Shown here: piece after piece, positions 46,501 through 56,909 of the stretch
Layout: the number at the start of each line of letters is the position of its first letter
Numbering within the stretch: position 1 is the first letter of the stretch
Source of the DNA: an uncultured Bermanella sp.
GTDB taxonomy: Bacteria; Pseudomonadota; Gammaproteobacteria; Pseudomonadales; Oceanobacteraceae
DNA: 64,000 bases
Assembly: GCA_913058575.1 (NCBI GenBank)
Contig: CAJXRF010000013.1
Location: 1 to 64,000, forward strand
Reading direction: 5' to 3'
Notes under the pieces: model-generated
The model's input: the letters and a program-made list of their open reading frames with translations, nothing else
Told to the model about the DNA's origin: nothing
The model's database searches: none
Made by a program: the position numbers and the translations under genes

Positions 46501-49500
46501 TTAATCACACCAAACTCGAGCATTTCTAAACATACGCATCCAGGCACCATCTTCATTCCATTCATCAGGGCAATGGCTATTTTGAACAGCACGGAATACA
46601 CGCTCTGGATGAGGCATCATAATAGTAACCCGACCATCGGCAGCCGTTAAACCGGTAATGCCCTGTGCAGAGCCGTTGGGGTTGGCAGGATAGCTTTCAG
46701 TGGTGATTCCAAAGTTATCAACAAAACGAAGTGCCACATTTGCATTTTTATTCACGGCTTCTAAGTCAGCTGTATTTGCAAACTCAGCATGTCCTTCACC
46801 GTGGGCGATGGCGATTGGCATACGCGAACCTTCCATGCCTTTTAGCAATATAGAATCACTTGCCTGTACTTCTACCATGGCAACACGGGCTTCAAATTGC
46901 TCAGACTGGTTGCGCACAAAGTGCGGCCAATTCTGCGCGCCAGGAATAAGCTCGTGCAAGTTCGATAGCATCTGACAACCATTGCACACACCCAATGCAA
47001 ACGTATCGCTGCGCTCAAAGAAATTTTTGAACTGCTCACGGGCAATATCATTAAACAATATAGATTTAGCCCAGCCTTCACCGGCCCCCAATACGTCACC
47101 GTAAGAGAAACCACCACAAGCCACAAGCCCACGGAATTTTTCAAGGGTTACCCGACCCGACAACACATCACTCATATGAACATCTTGCGTGGCAAAGCCT
47201 GCTTTATCAAAAGCCGCCGCCATTTCAATTTGACCATTCACCCCTTGCTCACGAAGGATAGCCACTTTAGGACGTTCTTTATTTGCAAATGGCAATGCTA
47301 CGTCTTCATCTACGTTAAAGGTTAATTCAGCGTGTAAGCCTGGGTCATCGCTATCAAGCAAGCCATCATATTCTTGCTTAGCGCAATCTGCATTGTCACG
47401 CAGCGCTTGAATTTCATAAGAGGTACGCGACCATAAACGCTGCAAGTCAATGCGGGTTTCATTCAGTAACTCTGTGCCGTTCAAAGACACCCGCACGCTG
47501 TCAGCATCATTTAGACTGGCCACCACATGCGTGCAGTCATCAAGACCAGCCGCTTCTAATTGCATCATTACAAATTCAGTGTCGGCTTTGCGAATTTGAA
47601 TCACCGCGCCCAACTCTTCAGCAAATAAAGCAGGAATCACATCACTTTCATTTTTAGCAATAGCATCTAGGTTAATGTCTATCCCCACGTGACCTGCAAA
47701 ACTCATTTCTGTTAACGTGGCCCACAAGCCACCGTCTGAGCGGTCGTGGTATGACAATAAAATATCATCTTGATTAAGACCTTGAATCACTGCAAAAAAT
47801 GCCTTTAGATCTTCGCTATCGTCTACGTCAGGGGCAACATTTCCTAGCTGATCAAAAACTTGCGTTAAAGCAGATGCGCCTAAACGATTTTGGCCACGAC
47901 CTAAATCAATTAACAAAAGATCGGTATCTTCATCATCGGCACGCAATTGAGGCGTCAGAGTTTTTGAAGCATCTGCCACAGGGGCAAATCCGGTTACCAC
48001 CAAAGACATGGGGGAAGTGACTGTTTTTTCTTCCCCTGCTCTCTCGCTCCATTTGGTTTTCATAGACATGGAGTCTTTACCAACCGGAATGGTTAAACCC
48101 AATTCAGGACATAATTCCATGCCCACCGCTTTCACGGTCTGGTAAAGCTTATCGTCTTCACCTGGGTGGCCTGCCGCACACATCCAGTTGGCAGAAAGCT
48201 TAACGTTTTCTAATTTTTCAATGTTAGCAGCAGCAATGTTGGTTACCACTTCGCCCACCGCCATACGACCAGAGGCCGGTGCATTAATTAACGCCATAGG
48301 CGTACGCTCACCCATGGCCATGGCTTCGCCATTTAAACCATCATACGAAGCTGTCGTGACTGCAACATCCGCAACAGGTACCTGCCAAGGACCAACAAAT
48401 TGGTCCCGCGCCACCGTGCCAGTTATGGAGCGATCACCAATAGTAATTAAGAAGCTTTTGCTAGCGACACTTGGCAACTGCAATACACGATGTGCGGCAT
48501 CTTTTAAAGTAATGCCATCAAGGTTCACAGCTGTTAGGTCTAAATCAAAGCTTTTCACATCGCGATGCATACGCGGCGCTTTACCTAGCAAAACTTGCAA
48601 AGGTAAATCGACTGGCTTATCACCAAAGTGACTATCTGAAACGGTTAAATGCTGCTCTTCGGTGGCTTCACCAATCACTGCAAATGGACAACGCTCACGA
48701 TTACAAATATTTTCAAACTGCGCCAAATTTTCAGGGGCTACCGACAAGACATAACGCTCTTGCGACTCGTTACACCAAATGGCTAACGGGCTCATGCCTG
48801 GTTCATCGTTTGGCACATTACGTAATTCAAAATTACCGCCGCGACCGGCATCGTTTACCAATTCAGGAAATGCATTTGATAAACCACCCGCACCTACGTC
48901 GTGAATAAACACAATAGGGTTTTGTTCGCCCATCTGCCAACAACGGTCAATCACTTCCTGACAACGGCGTTCCATTTCTGGATTACCACGTTGTACCGAG
49001 GCAAAATCTAAATCTGCATGACTATCACCAGTATCTACTGATGAAGCCGCACTGCCGCCTAGTCCAATTTGCATGGCTGGGCCGCCTAATACAATCAGCT
49101 TGCCTCCCACTGGAATTTCTTTTTTCTGAACATGTTCTTCACGAATATTACCGTACCCACCTGCAATCATGATGGGCTTGTGATAACCACGCACCTCATC
49201 ACCTGCTTGTTCTTCAAAAGTACGGAAATACCCGCACAAGTTCGGTCGGCCAAATTCGTTATTAAAAGCCGCGCCACCAATAGGGCCATCTAGCATAATA
49301 TCCAAGGCTGAAGCGATGCGCTCTGGCTTGCCGTAAGTACTTTCCCAAGGTTGGGTATAGCCTGGAATTTTTAAATCTGAAACCGTAAACCCAGTTAGGC
49401 CCGCTTTTGGTTTAGAACCAATACCTGTAGCGCCTTCATCGCGAATTTCACCACCAGACCCTGTGGCCGCACCTGAAAAAGGCGCAATGGCGGTTGGGTG

Positions 49501-50391
49501 GTTATGGGTTTCCACCTTCATTAATATCGCCATCTGCTCTTGATGGTATGTGTATTCTTTACTTTCAGGGTTTGGAAAAAAACGACCCGCCACTGAGCCA
49601 CGAATAACCGAGGCGTTATCTTTATAAGCAGACAAAATATTTTCACTAAAACACTCGTAAGTGTTTTTGATCATTTGAAATAAAGATTTCTCTTGCGCTT
49701 GGCCGTCGATATCCCAGCTAGCATTGAATATTTTATGGCGACAGTGCTCAGAGTTTGCTTGTGCAAACATCATTAATTCGATGTCGTTAGGGTTACGACC
49801 TAGCTTTTTGTAATTTTCTACTAGGTAATCAATTTCATCATCAGCAAGCGCCAAACCTAACGCTTTATTGGCTTGTGCAAGCGTTGCAGCACCGCCGCTT
49901 AAAATATCTACCTGAGTCATAGTCGAAGGCGACGCTGTGCTAAATAAAGCAGAAGCCGAATCGAAGTCGCTTAGAACAGTTTCAACCATGCGATCAAATA
50001 AGTGGACTTGAATGCCTTTTGTATCACTGGCACCACCCTCTTTTTCAGAAGAGGCCCAATACGCGACACCACGTTCAATACGCTTAATTTTTGTCAGGCC
50101 ACAGTTTTTAGCAATGTCCGTAGCTTTAGAAGACCAAGGGCTAATGGTTCCCATACGAGGTACCACTAACATCATTGCAGTAGATGGTTGTTCGCTTTGA
50201 GCAATCGGCCCATAACGCAAGATACGCTGCAGAACCTCAAGCTCATCTTTGGTGAGTTCTTCAGTGGTTTCTACAAAGTGAACAAATTCAGCGTACACAG
50301 AAGTGACGTCTGAATGAGTAAGTTGAATTTTTGCAAGCAGCTTTTCACGACGAAATGTGGAAAGTGCAGGAGCACCGGACAGTTTGAGCAT
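46501..50391 (-). CDS. purL: Phosphoribosylformylglycinamidine synthase
   Basis: 1296 aa, the single-chain gammaproteobacterial form. N-terminal PurS-like region, two AIRS-type synthetase halves ([32 protein letters not shown]) and a C-terminal class I glutaminase domain with the nucleophile in ALGVCNGCQ and His/Glu in the PHPERVFR tail. It converts FGAR to FGAM in purine synthesis using glutamine. Divergent from mltF across a 313-bp region, as in pseudomonads. Confidence 0.98.
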   Translation of the reverse strand: MLKLSGAPALSTFRREKLLAKIQLTHSDVTSVYAEFVHFVETTEELTKDELEVLQRILRYGPIAQSEQPSTAMMLVVPRMGTISPWSSKATDIAKNCGLTKIKRIERGVAYWASSEKEGGASDTKGIQVHLFDRMVETVLSDFDSASALFSTASPSTMTQVDILSGGAATLAQANKALGLALADDEIDYLVENYKKLGRNPNDIELMMFAQANSEHCRHKIFNASWDIDGQAQEKSLFQMIKNTYECFSENILSAYKDNASVIRGSVAGRFFPNPESKEYTYHQEQMAILMKVETHNHPTAIAPFSGAATGSGGEIRDEGATGIGSKPKAGLTGFTVSDLKIPGYTQPWESTYGKPERIASALDIMLDGPIGGAAFNNEFGRPNLCGYFRTFEEQAGDEVRGYHKPIMIAGGYGNIREEHVQKKEIPVGGKLIVLGGPAMQIGLGGSAASSVDTGDSHADLDFASVQRGNPEMERRCQEVIDRCWQMGEQNPIVFIHDVGAGGLSNAFPELVNDAGRGGNFELRNVPNDEPGMSPLAIWCNESQERYVLSVAPENLAQFENICNRERCPFAVIGEATEEQHLTVSDSHFGDKPVDLPLQVLLGKAPRMHRDVKSFDLDLTAVNLDGITLKDAAHRVLQLPSVASKSFLITIGDRSITGTVARDQFVGPWQVPVADVAVTTASYDGLNGEAMAMGERTPMALINAPASGRMAVGEVVTNIAAANIEKLENVKLSANWMCAAGHPGEDDKLYQTVKAVGMELCPELGLTIPVGKDSMSMKTKWSERAGEEKTVTSPMSLVVTGFAPVADASKTLTPQLRADDEDTDLLLIDLGRGQNRLGASALTQVFDQLGNVAPDVDDSEDLKAFFAVIQGLNQDDILLSYHDRSDGGLWATLTEMSFAGHVGIDINLDAIAKNESDVIPALFAEELGAVIQIRKADTEFVMMQLEAAGLDDCTHVVASLNDADSVRVSLNGTELLNETRIDLQRLWSRTSYEIQALRDNADCAKQEYDGLLDSDDPGLHAELTFNVDEDVALPFANKERPKVAILREQGVNGQIEMAAAFDKAGFATQDVHMSDVLSGRVTLEKFRGLVACGGFSYGDVLGAGEGWAKSILFNDIAREQFKNFFERSDTFALGVCNGCQMLSNLHELIPGAQNWPHFVRNQSEQFEARVAMVEVQASDSILLKGMEGSRMPIAIAHGEGHAEFANTADLEAVNKNANVALRFVDNFGITTESYPANPNGSAQGITGLTAADGRVTIMMPHPERVFRAVQNSHCPDEWNEDGAWMRMFRNARVWCD

Positions 50392-50504
50392 AGCTGTTCA
50401 GCCTACAGATAGGGTGGTAAAAAAGAGGGCGTAATTCTAATGGAAAGCTCAGGCCGCCACCAGCACTTAACAGGGCAATACCAGTGATAATGTCAAGACT
50501 AAAT

Positions 50505-50518
50505 TGACCAATTGGTCA
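50505..50518. promoter_or_regulatory. Perfect 14-bp palindrome, likely operator
   Basis: tgaccaattggtca lies near the middle of the 313-bp purL/mltF divergent region, with partly matching flanks (taaa...ttta). Its form is that of a dimeric repressor site, TetR or similar. It does not match the E. coli PurR box. The regulator is unknown. Nothing else is recognised in 50392-50704. Confidence 0.5.
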
Positions 50519-50704
50519 GTTTTAGACAAGAAGATAGGCTTATAACTAAATGATCTAAAAGAAGGCGAATCAACAACCACGGGGCTTGAGGGTTGATTGA
50601 GTGAAAAATGGCCTGTTTTGTCAGACAAATAGATTTGGTAGTTTGCTAATCAGCTAATAAAATATGATGCAGTTCACAATACTGCCGAATCTGAGGGGGG
50701 ATAG

Positions 50705-52171
50705 ATGCAGCATTTTCACGTTTCAAAGCAACAATGGCTCATCAAGCTCTTCTTTGCACTATGTCTATTAGCCGTGGTTTTAATATTGGCCATTGGCTCG
50801 GGCAATAAGCACCAGTATAAAGATGTAATTGAAAGTGGTGTTTTAAAGATTATCACTCGTAATAGCCCAACCACCTATTTCCAAGACCGAGATCAAATCT
50901 CTGGCTTCGAATATGAATTAGCACAAAAATTTGCCGACTACTTAGGTGTTGAACTGCAAGTTCAGGTAGCCGACAGCCTAGAAGATTTAATTACTGAAGT
51001 TCAATCAGGCAATGTGGCCCTTGCCGCAGCTGGCTTAACGATAACGGATCAACGCCAGTCACGTGTAACTTTTGCCGATAGCTATATGGATGTGACACAA
51101 CAGCTTATATATCGCAGTGATCGTAAAAAACCTAAAAGCCTAGAAGCCTTGTTAAATAGCACTCTGGTGGTCACTGCTCACTCTAGCCATGCTCAGTCTT
51201 TGCTTCATTTGCAGAAAACGTCCATGCCGCAACTTACTTGGATCGAAAGAGACGATGCGGAAGTAAGTGAACTTGTACAAATGGTTGAAAATGGCGAAAT
51301 TGATTTCACCATTGTCGACAGTAACGAATTTAATGCGTTGTCAGGATTTTACCCTAGAGTGAAAGCCGCCTTTAATGTTAGCGAGCCAGAACAGTTGGCT
51401 TGGGCCTTTGCCAAATTTAGTGACAACAGCTTATTGGAAGAAGCCCGTGAATTCTTTTCGCTTATGCGCGAAACCGGTTTACTGGCTCAACTTCAAGAGC
51501 GTTATTACGGTCACTTGAATCAATTTGATAACGTCGGCACGCTTACCTTTTTACGCCAAGCCGATGAGCGCCTAAGTAAATACCAACCCTTATTTGAAAA
51601 GTCAGCAAAAGAACATGAACTTGACTGGCGCTTGTTAGCTTCAATTGGTTATCAAGAAAGTCACTGGAGAGCCTTAGCAAGATCTAGAACCGGTGTCAGG
51701 GGGTTAATGATGTTAACACTTACCACCGCGAAAGAAGTGGGCATTAAAAACCGCCTAAACGCTGAACAAAGTATCACTGGCGGCAGTGCTTATTTCGCCA
51801 AGCTTAAAAAGCGCTTTAAAAAGATTAATGAACCAGACAGAACTTGGTTAGCGTTAGCAGCCTACAATGTAGGGGCAGGGCATGTTCGCGATGCTCAAAA
51901 GATTACGGAAAGCCAAGGCGGTGACCCTGATCGTTGGATGGATGTTAAAGAACGTTTACCATTGCTGACCAAGAAAAAATATTATAAGAACACTCAATAC
52001 GGCTATGCCCGTGGTTATGAGCCAGTTAACTACGTGCAAAACATACGTAAGTTTTACGACCTGTTAGTTTGGCGCGACCAACCTGAGCCGGTTTACACCA
52101 TGGTGGGCAAAGACACTATCTTTACTGCCAGCTCAGACTACAAAATGATTCCACCGCTTACGGTTAACTAA
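50705..52171 (+). CDS. mltF: Membrane-bound lytic murein transglycosylase F
   Basis: 488 aa with a strong gagggggg site 5 nt before the ATG. An N-terminal membrane anchor (residues about 12-30) is followed by a periplasmic SBP_bac_3-like domain (VLKIITRNSPTTYFQD, GFEYELAQKFADYLG) and a C-terminal SLT domain with catalytic Glu in SIGYQESHWR near residue 316, plus LMMLTLTTAKEVG and AAYNVGAGHVRDA. It cleaves peptidoglycan with anhydro-muropeptide formation. The wild-type MltF pattern is complete. Confidence 0.95.
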   Translation: MQHFHVSKQQWLIKLFFALCLLAVVLILAIGSGNKHQYKDVIESGVLKIITRNSPTTYFQDRDQISGFEYELAQKFADYLGVELQVQVADSLEDLITEVQSGNVALAAAGLTITDQRQSRVTFADSYMDVTQQLIYRSDRKKPKSLEALLNSTLVVTAHSSHAQSLLHLQKTSMPQLTWIERDDAEVSELVQMVENGEIDFTIVDSNEFNALSGFYPRVKAAFNVSEPEQLAWAFAKFSDNSLLEEAREFFSLMRETGLLAQLQERYYGHLNQFDNVGTLTFLRQADERLSKYQPLFEKSAKEHELDWRLLASIGYQESHWRALARSRTGVRGLMMLTLTTAKEVGIKNRLNAEQSITGGSAYFAKLKKRFKKINEPDRTWLALAAYNVGAGHVRDAQKITESQGGDPDRWMDVKERLPLLTKKKYYKNTQYGYARGYEPVNYVQNIRKFYDLLVWRDQPEPVYTMVGKDTIFTASSDYKMIPPLTVN

Positions 52172-52183
52172 ATTCTTTAAAAC

Positions 52184-52216
52184 CACCCTAAAATTACAGA
52201 AGCAAATTCTAGGGTG
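52184..52216 (+). terminator. Hairpin after mltF
   Basis: caccctaaaatt (52184-52195) / aattctagggtg (52205-52216), one mismatch, loop 9 nt, 12 bp downstream of the mltF stop. No clear T-tract. Confidence 0.45.
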
Positions 52217-52270
52217 TGAATATAGTCAGCTTATTTAGCCGAGCAACTGCAGCAGCTAAATTTCAACACC

Positions 52271-52831
52271 CTATTCTGGCGCACCTTTCAACAAAGCCTC
52301 ACGAGCCTCCTTCTTTAATTGCTTTTTTTGAGCGCGGCGCATTTTAAAAAAGTCTTGTATGATTTTTACACTTTGTTCTTCCAATATTCCGCTTATCACT
52401 TCAACCTCATGGTTAAAATAAGGTTGCTTAAACGCTTCCATTTGAGAACACACCACACCCGCTTTAGGTTCAAGTGCAGCAAAAATAACTCGCTTAATAC
52501 GGGCATGAACAATGGCACCACTGCACATGGTGCAAGGCTCTACGGTGACGTATAAATCGGCATCTACTAATCGGTAATTTTCAATTCTCTTTGCTGCGTC
52601 TCTTAAGGCCATTACTTCCGCATGGGCACAAGGGTCATGGCTTGATATGGGCTGGTTGAAACCACGCCCAATGATTTCACCATTTAACACCACCACTGCT
52701 CCCACAGGCACTTCCATTAAAGTCGCCGCTTTTTGAGCTTCTATAATCGCCTCGGCCATGAAAATTTCATGGCCGTGTTGGGTAGCGTCTTGAGCTTGTA
52801 AATTGTCTATGGGCGGTTGAGTGTTTTTCAA
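52271..52831 (-). CDS. tadA: tRNA-specific adenosine deaminase
   Basis: 186 aa. It deaminates A34 of tRNA-Arg(ACG) to inosine. Zinc/catalytic motifs are HAEVMAL near residue 67 and PCTMCSGAIVHARI near 100. The start is a TTG at 52831: the region HEIFMAEAIIEAQKAA aligns with the first helix of E. coli TadA, so the later ATG at 52759 would cut into the domain. The C-terminal tail is basic. Lies near mltF and purL as in pseudomonads. Confidence 0.93.
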   Translation of the reverse strand: MKNTQPPIDNLQAQDATQHGHEIFMAEAIIEAQKAATLMEVPVGAVVVLNGEIIGRGFNQPISSHDPCAHAEVMALRDAAKRIENYRLVDADLYVTVEPCTMCSGAIVHARIKRVIFAALEPKAGVVCSQMEAFKQPYFNHEVEVISGILEEQSVKIIQDFFKMRRAQKKQLKKEAREALLKGAPE

Positions 52832-52855
52832 AAATAAATCACTTAAATAATAATG

Positions 52856-53836
52856 TTATTGCCAAGCCATGCTAAAAGGCACTTGGGATTCATGCCAAAA
52901 TTGCATCAAACGCTGTGCGGTTTTTTCAGGCACTTCCACCATAGGGGCATGACCTACATTAGGCCACACCTCTACTTCTACATTTGGCATGTATTGAAAA
53001 AATTTATCCACACTGGAAACATGCAGCACTCTATCTTCCTCGCCCCATAATACTAAACTCGGCACATTAAGATTTTCAAACACATGCTGAAAGCCACCTG
53101 AATATTTTGCCGCTTCAGCTTCCTTGCTAATCTGTTGGAAAATATGGTCATTGGCCTGCTCTTTACTTATGGCTTTACGAGCTAACACGTTAGTGGCTGG
53201 CCAAGGTAAAAATGGCACCTGTTCCATGGCAAAATTCATGAGCACTTCCATATCATCAGGACTTCTGACAATAAGCGGGTTTTTCTGATTGGCTTGCATA
53301 ATATGTTGCAGCTCACTGGGTGTGTCACCATAAAAACCCACCGCATCCACTAAAGCTAAGCTTTTTACTCGTGCAGGATGACGATAAGCATACAAAGCGC
53401 TGATGCCGCCCCCCATGCTATTGCCCACTAGGTGAAAGCTTTTTAATCCTAGCGCATCAATAAATTCAGCTAAACGGCGGCTTTGCTTATCAAAACCATA
53501 TTGCGCGTTTTCATCAAAGCTACTGTCACCATGACCGGGTAAATCAGGGGCAATCACATGAAAGCCGTGAAGCTTTTGTGTCATACGTGTCCAATTGTCT
53601 TTGTCGGCGCCAAAACCGTGTACCAACACAACTACAGGAAGCTCTGGTGCATCTTTATCAGTGCTGGATTCTAAATAGACCCAAGAATGGTCGGAGAGCT
53701 GTATTTGTTTTTCTTCAAATCCAGCCATGGAGCGCTCAACACCTAACCCCATTTCAAATATCGAATTCTCAAAACTGGCGCAACCGAATAAACTGGTGAA
53801 TAAACTGAGGGTGAGTAGTATTTTTATTATTTTCAT
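52856..53836 (-). CDS. Lipoprotein alpha/beta hydrolase
   Basis: 326 aa from the ATG at 53836 (aaggag 6 nt upstream). Lipoprotein signal with lipobox LFGC near residue 19. Hydrolase elements: VVLVHGFGADKDNW (oxyanion), LVGNSMGGG (nucleophile Ser), LWGEEDRVLHV (Asp) and NVGHAPMVE (His), so the triad is complete. A membrane-attached lipase or esterase of unknown substrate. 24 bp upstream of the tadA start, possibly co-transcribed with it. Confidence 0.85.
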   Translation of the reverse strand: MKIIKILLTLSLFTSLFGCASFENSIFEMGLGVERSMAGFEEKQIQLSDHSWVYLESSTDKDAPELPVVVLVHGFGADKDNWTRMTQKLHGFHVIAPDLPGHGDSSFDENAQYGFDKQSRRLAEFIDALGLKSFHLVGNSMGGGISALYAYRHPARVKSLALVDAVGFYGDTPSELQHIMQANQKNPLIVRSPDDMEVLMNFAMEQVPFLPWPATNVLARKAISKEQANDHIFQQISKEAEAAKYSGGFQHVFENLNVPSLVLWGEEDRVLHVSSVDKFFQYMPNVEVEVWPNVGHAPMVEVPEKTAQRLMQFWHESQVPFSMAWQ

Positions 53837-53947
53837 GAATGCTCCTTTAGCTGGCAAAGGTTAGCGAGAGTTGCGGTATCAAGCAATAGAGAGCACTGGA
53901 ATCCTGCTACAAATTTACTGATGTCCACTTTTCACAACAAACTGAAC

Positions 53948-53979
53948 GTGGCCGACTTAATATTTATTAAATCGGCCAC
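53948..53979 (-). terminator. Hairpin downstream of the VIT/VWA gene
   Basis: gtggccgactta (53948-53959) / taaatcggccac (53968-53979), one mismatch. It lies 44 bp after the stop of the VIT/VWA gene. No T-run, so the strength is uncertain. Confidence 0.5.
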
Positions 53980-54022
53980 AAAAGTTAAGCAGATCGCTAG
54001 GTATTCATGAAACCCAATTCAG

Positions 54023-56134
54023 TTAACTCATTAACTTAGTCAATCTTCTGCGGGAATATAAAACCAACACCAGTAACAACGCCCAGCGTCCATCAATGGC
54101 ACCACTGCCACCAGACAAATTAGATCTTGGTTGGCTCAACACAGGGTGACTAGCCGCTTGGTTATGGTTTTGAATGCCTCTAGCAGCGCGCGCCTTGCTT
54201 GCCAACTGTTCTGTTTCAATACGTTGTTTGTTAGTGCGTTCAATACCGTATTGCTTGAACTGAGCCTCTTCTAATACCAGCATGGAAGTGTAAGGGGTGA
54301 CCAATCCATATTGCTTTGCCAAGTCCACCACTGCGTCCTTTCGATCTGCACTTTCACCAAACGCCATTTGCTCATTCATAACAGCTTGAATTTGAGAATA
54401 GGCCCATAGACGTTCTATTTCAGGAAAGTCTTGGTTTACTTCGGGCAAGATCACTGGAATTTTGTATTCTACTTTTTCACCATTGCGCTTAGCTGTTACC
54501 ACTAGCTCGCCTTTTCCTGCTTTCCAATAGTGGGCGAACAACTGCAATTGTTGGCCGCGGTACAAACTGCCCATGTTATTTGGCTGAACATCGGTTACTT
54601 CAATACCATTAAACTCAACCTTCACATCTCGCAATGCTTCATGAGACACCTTAGATGCGGCTTTCTCTAACTGCCCCAATATGTCGTCGCTGTTGGAAAC
54701 TGAAATAGCAAAACCATTAGAGGCAACACTCATGGCTTTTAATAAAGGTCGGTTCGCGCTGTTACCCATAATAAAAGTAAATAGACGAATATCTTTTTTA
54801 TCTAAGATCTTTAAAAAGGCTTTTTGATTGGTTTCCCCCACGTTGGCCACGCCATCTGTTACTAACCAAATGGCCGAAGTTCGGTCTGCATCTAAATCAC
54901 TTAAACTGGTACGTATACCTGCCATTAAGTTAGTACCACCATCAGGAGTGACGTTATCGAGTTTATTTGCAAGCAATGACAAATTTTCTTGAGTGGCTTG
55001 TAAAAATCCCCCACTTAAATTCACAACACCTTGGTTAAATAAAATAATACGCACTCTATCCTGGGGATTAAATTTTTCTAACCCGCGCTTAACGCCCTCC
55101 ACAAGAGTATGAAATTTTCCAGACATGGAGCCGGATATATCCAACACCAAACTCCAATCAGTGCCTGTTTGAATTACGCCTAAATCATCATTAGGAGTCA
55201 GGGTCATCATCACGGTTCCAGTGGCGTTTTTAGCACTTTTATAAGTCACTACATCTAATGCCCCCGGTGTGCCTTCTTCTAAACGCCAATAAAACACTAT
55301 GTCTTTATCAAGGTTAAAAGCGCTATTTTTCGGGGCTTTTATGGTCTTTTGAAAAGTAGTTTCATTGTGCTCATTGGCAGCTGAAGCAACCGCCACTTGT
55401 TCACCTAATTGCGAATCACTGGCAAGCGCAGCGCTACTGGATATTTGTGCTCGCCACGTTTGTGCACTTATTTGCTGGGTCTTACCAGATGGGTGATTAG
55501 GCAATCTGACGGCATCCACCGTAAAGCCACTATTGAGCTCTAGATTAAAATCAAATTTTTGTTCAACGACACTCTTTTGCGTCCAAAAATGGGTTTGCTC
55601 GGTATCGGTACCGCCCTCTTCTAATGGGTACACATAACGACCAATGCCGTGATCCACTTCTATGGCTTGCCAGTACACCAACTTAACTTGTGCATTTTCA
55701 CCTGGCTGTAAGTTGGCCACTTTAATATCAAAATGCTGATACCCCTGCTGCTCGGTCACAGCAACTTTTCTGCCCGACTGTTTTTCAGCTTGGTAAATCT
55801 GCTGGGCACGTTCTTTTTCTACCACCTCACCATGGATGGCCTGACCGTGAACCCAATAAGTAAATTGCCCGACGGCAGCGTTTTCAGGCACGGGAAAGCG
55901 GTATTGTGCATCAAGAACTGTCTTAGCCGGATTTGAAAATACCTGCTCTACAGTGGTCATTGCATAACCATCGGCTATTTTTACATTCACCTGCTGTGAG
56001 ATAATTTGTAGCGATTCATTACCTCCTACTGGGGTTAATAGACCTGCTGCACCAGATACGCTGCTCACAAGAGCCGTTGAGGCGGCTACTAGCCATTTAA
56101 ACCCTCTACTCACTAAACTCATTTCCTTTTTCAT
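54023..56134 (-). CDS. VIT and VWA domain protein with GlyGly-CTERM-like tail
   Basis: 703 aa from the ATG at 56134 (aggtggg 7 nt upstream). Signal peptide at residues 1-32. VIT domain at about 35-150 (MTTVEQVFSNPAKTVLDAQYRFPVPENAAVG, shown in part). VWA domain from about 328 with a complete MIDAS: DISGSMSG, a Thr in DGGTNLMAGI and Asp in VTDGVANVGE. The architecture matches the marine proteobacterial sortase-target group, but the tail is SGGSGAIDG, a hydrophobic helix and RRRLTK, a GlyGly-CTERM pattern, not LPxTG, and no sortase is nearby. Divergent from a TetR gene across four operators. Confidence 0.85.
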   Translation of the reverse strand: MKKEMSLVSRGFKWLVAASTALVSSVSGAAGLLTPVGGNESLQIISQQVNVKIADGYAMTTVEQVFSNPAKTVLDAQYRFPVPENAAVGQFTYWVHGQAIHGEVVEKERAQQIYQAEKQSGRKVAVTEQQGYQHFDIKVANLQPGENAQVKLVYWQAIEVDHGIGRYVYPLEEGGTDTEQTHFWTQKSVVEQKFDFNLELNSGFTVDAVRLPNHPSGKTQQISAQTWRAQISSSAALASDSQLGEQVAVASAANEHNETTFQKTIKAPKNSAFNLDKDIVFYWRLEEGTPGALDVVTYKSAKNATGTVMMTLTPNDDLGVIQTGTDWSLVLDISGSMSGKFHTLVEGVKRGLEKFNPQDRVRIILFNQGVVNLSGGFLQATQENLSLLANKLDNVTPDGGTNLMAGIRTSLSDLDADRTSAIWLVTDGVANVGETNQKAFLKILDKKDIRLFTFIMGNSANRPLLKAMSVASNGFAISVSNSDDILGQLEKAASKVSHEALRDVKVEFNGIEVTDVQPNNMGSLYRGQQLQLFAHYWKAGKGELVVTAKRNGEKVEYKIPVILPEVNQDFPEIERLWAYSQIQAVMNEQMAFGESADRKDAVVDLAKQYGLVTPYTSMLVLEEAQFKQYGIERTNKQRIETEQLASKARAARGIQNHNQAASHPVLSQPRSNLSGGSGAIDGRWALLLVLVLYSRRRLTKLMS

Positions 56135-56153
56135 GTAGATTCCCACCTTTAAT

Positions 56154-56275
56154 TAAACACCGTTCAAAATAAAGTTAAAATAATAGACACCGTTCAAAAT
56201 AAAGGTATTATTGTGAACAGCGTTCAGAATAATACCGAACAAACTCATGAAGTCAATAATTTTAAACGGTGTTCA
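56154..56275. promoter_or_regulatory. Array of four 13-bp TetR-type operators
   Basis: Four copies of a dyad related to TGAACGGTGTTCA: site A 56154-56166 (taaacaccgttca), B 56184-56196 (tagacaccgttca), C 56214-56226 (tgaacagcgttca, the most symmetric) and D 56263-56275 (taaacggtgttca). A, B and C start exactly 30 bp apart, about three helical turns; D follows 49 bp later. A and B read in the opposite sense to D. All lie between the VIT/VWA and TetR genes, which identifies the TetR protein as the probable ligand. Confidence 0.75.
56184..56211 (+). promoter_or_regulatory. Promoter of the TetR / MFS-PlsC operon
   Basis: tagaca (56184-56189) and tattat (56206-56211) with a 16-bp spacer, reading toward the TetR gene. 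Operator B covers the -35 box and operator C begins 2 bp after the -10 box at the expected start site, the classic layout for repression by steric block. Confidence 0.6.
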
Positions 56276-56279
56276 AAAT

Positions 56280-56909
56280 ATGGCGAGACGTAAAGATCAC
56301 TCCCCTGAAGAGCTTAAGGCCTTAGTTATTGGTGCCGTCTTAGGCTTTTTACAGAATGAACCCGCTAAAAAGCTTAGTCTTAGACAGCTTGCAAAAATGG
56401 TAGGGTACTCACCTGGCACCCTTATCAACCTCTTTGGAAGTTATGCACACCTCATTTTGGCGGCCAATGCAGCCACCCTAGACCTTATCGCCGATAAGCT
56501 CAGCAAGGCTTTGGTAAACACCCAAAATCCTCAAGACCAGCTATCTGTGATTGCCCTTGAGTACTTAAACTTTGCCAAACAACACCCTTTTCAGTGGCAG
56601 ATTTTATTTGAGCATCACCTAGCAGAGGAGGATGAGGTACCCCATTGGCAACTAAGCCGCATAGACGGTTTGTTTACCCTCATTGAAAAATGCTTAGAAC
56701 AATTAAACCCGCATTCGCAAAATGATGAACGCCATAAAGCCTCTAGGGTCATTTGGGCTGCGGTTCATGGCATTTGCATGTTAGAAGTGGATAACAAATT
56801 GTTTGCACAAGACTCGGTTACAGGTGAAAGTATGATCAATTCGCTATTGAGCCATTATTTAGGTTCGTGGAAAATATCTAATCAGCATCAAGGAGATGAT
56901 CAACAATGA
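56280..56909 (+). CDS. TetR-family transcriptional repressor
   Basis: 209 aa from the ATG at 56280 (MARRKDHSPEELKA); an upstream ATG at 56247 would place operator D inside the coding region, and neither has a clear ribosome site. The N-terminal HTH is LSLRQLAKMVGYSPGTLINLFGSYAHLI, in family position. The C-terminal ligand domain (residues 60-205) is helical and contains a TetR_C-like region (HPFQWQILFEHHL). The stop overlaps the next gene's ATG by 4 bp. It likely represses its own operon and the divergent VIT/VWA gene; the inducer is unknown, perhaps a lipid given the acyltransferase partner. Confidence 0.9.
   Translation: MARRKDHSPEELKALVIGAVLGFLQNEPAKKLSLRQLAKMVGYSPGTLINLFGSYAHLILAANAATLDLIADKLSKALVNTQNPQDQLSVIALEYLNFAKQHPFQWQILFEHHLAEEDEVPHWQLSRIDGLFTLIEKCLEQLNPHSQNDERHKASRVIWAAVHGICMLEVDNKLFAQDSVTGESMINSLLSHYLGSWKISNQHQGDDQQ

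Noticed and set aside
54023-56134. Calling the VIT/VWA gene a sortase substrate system
   Set aside because: No LPxTG motif and no sortase gene nearby; the tail fits GlyGly-CTERM better.
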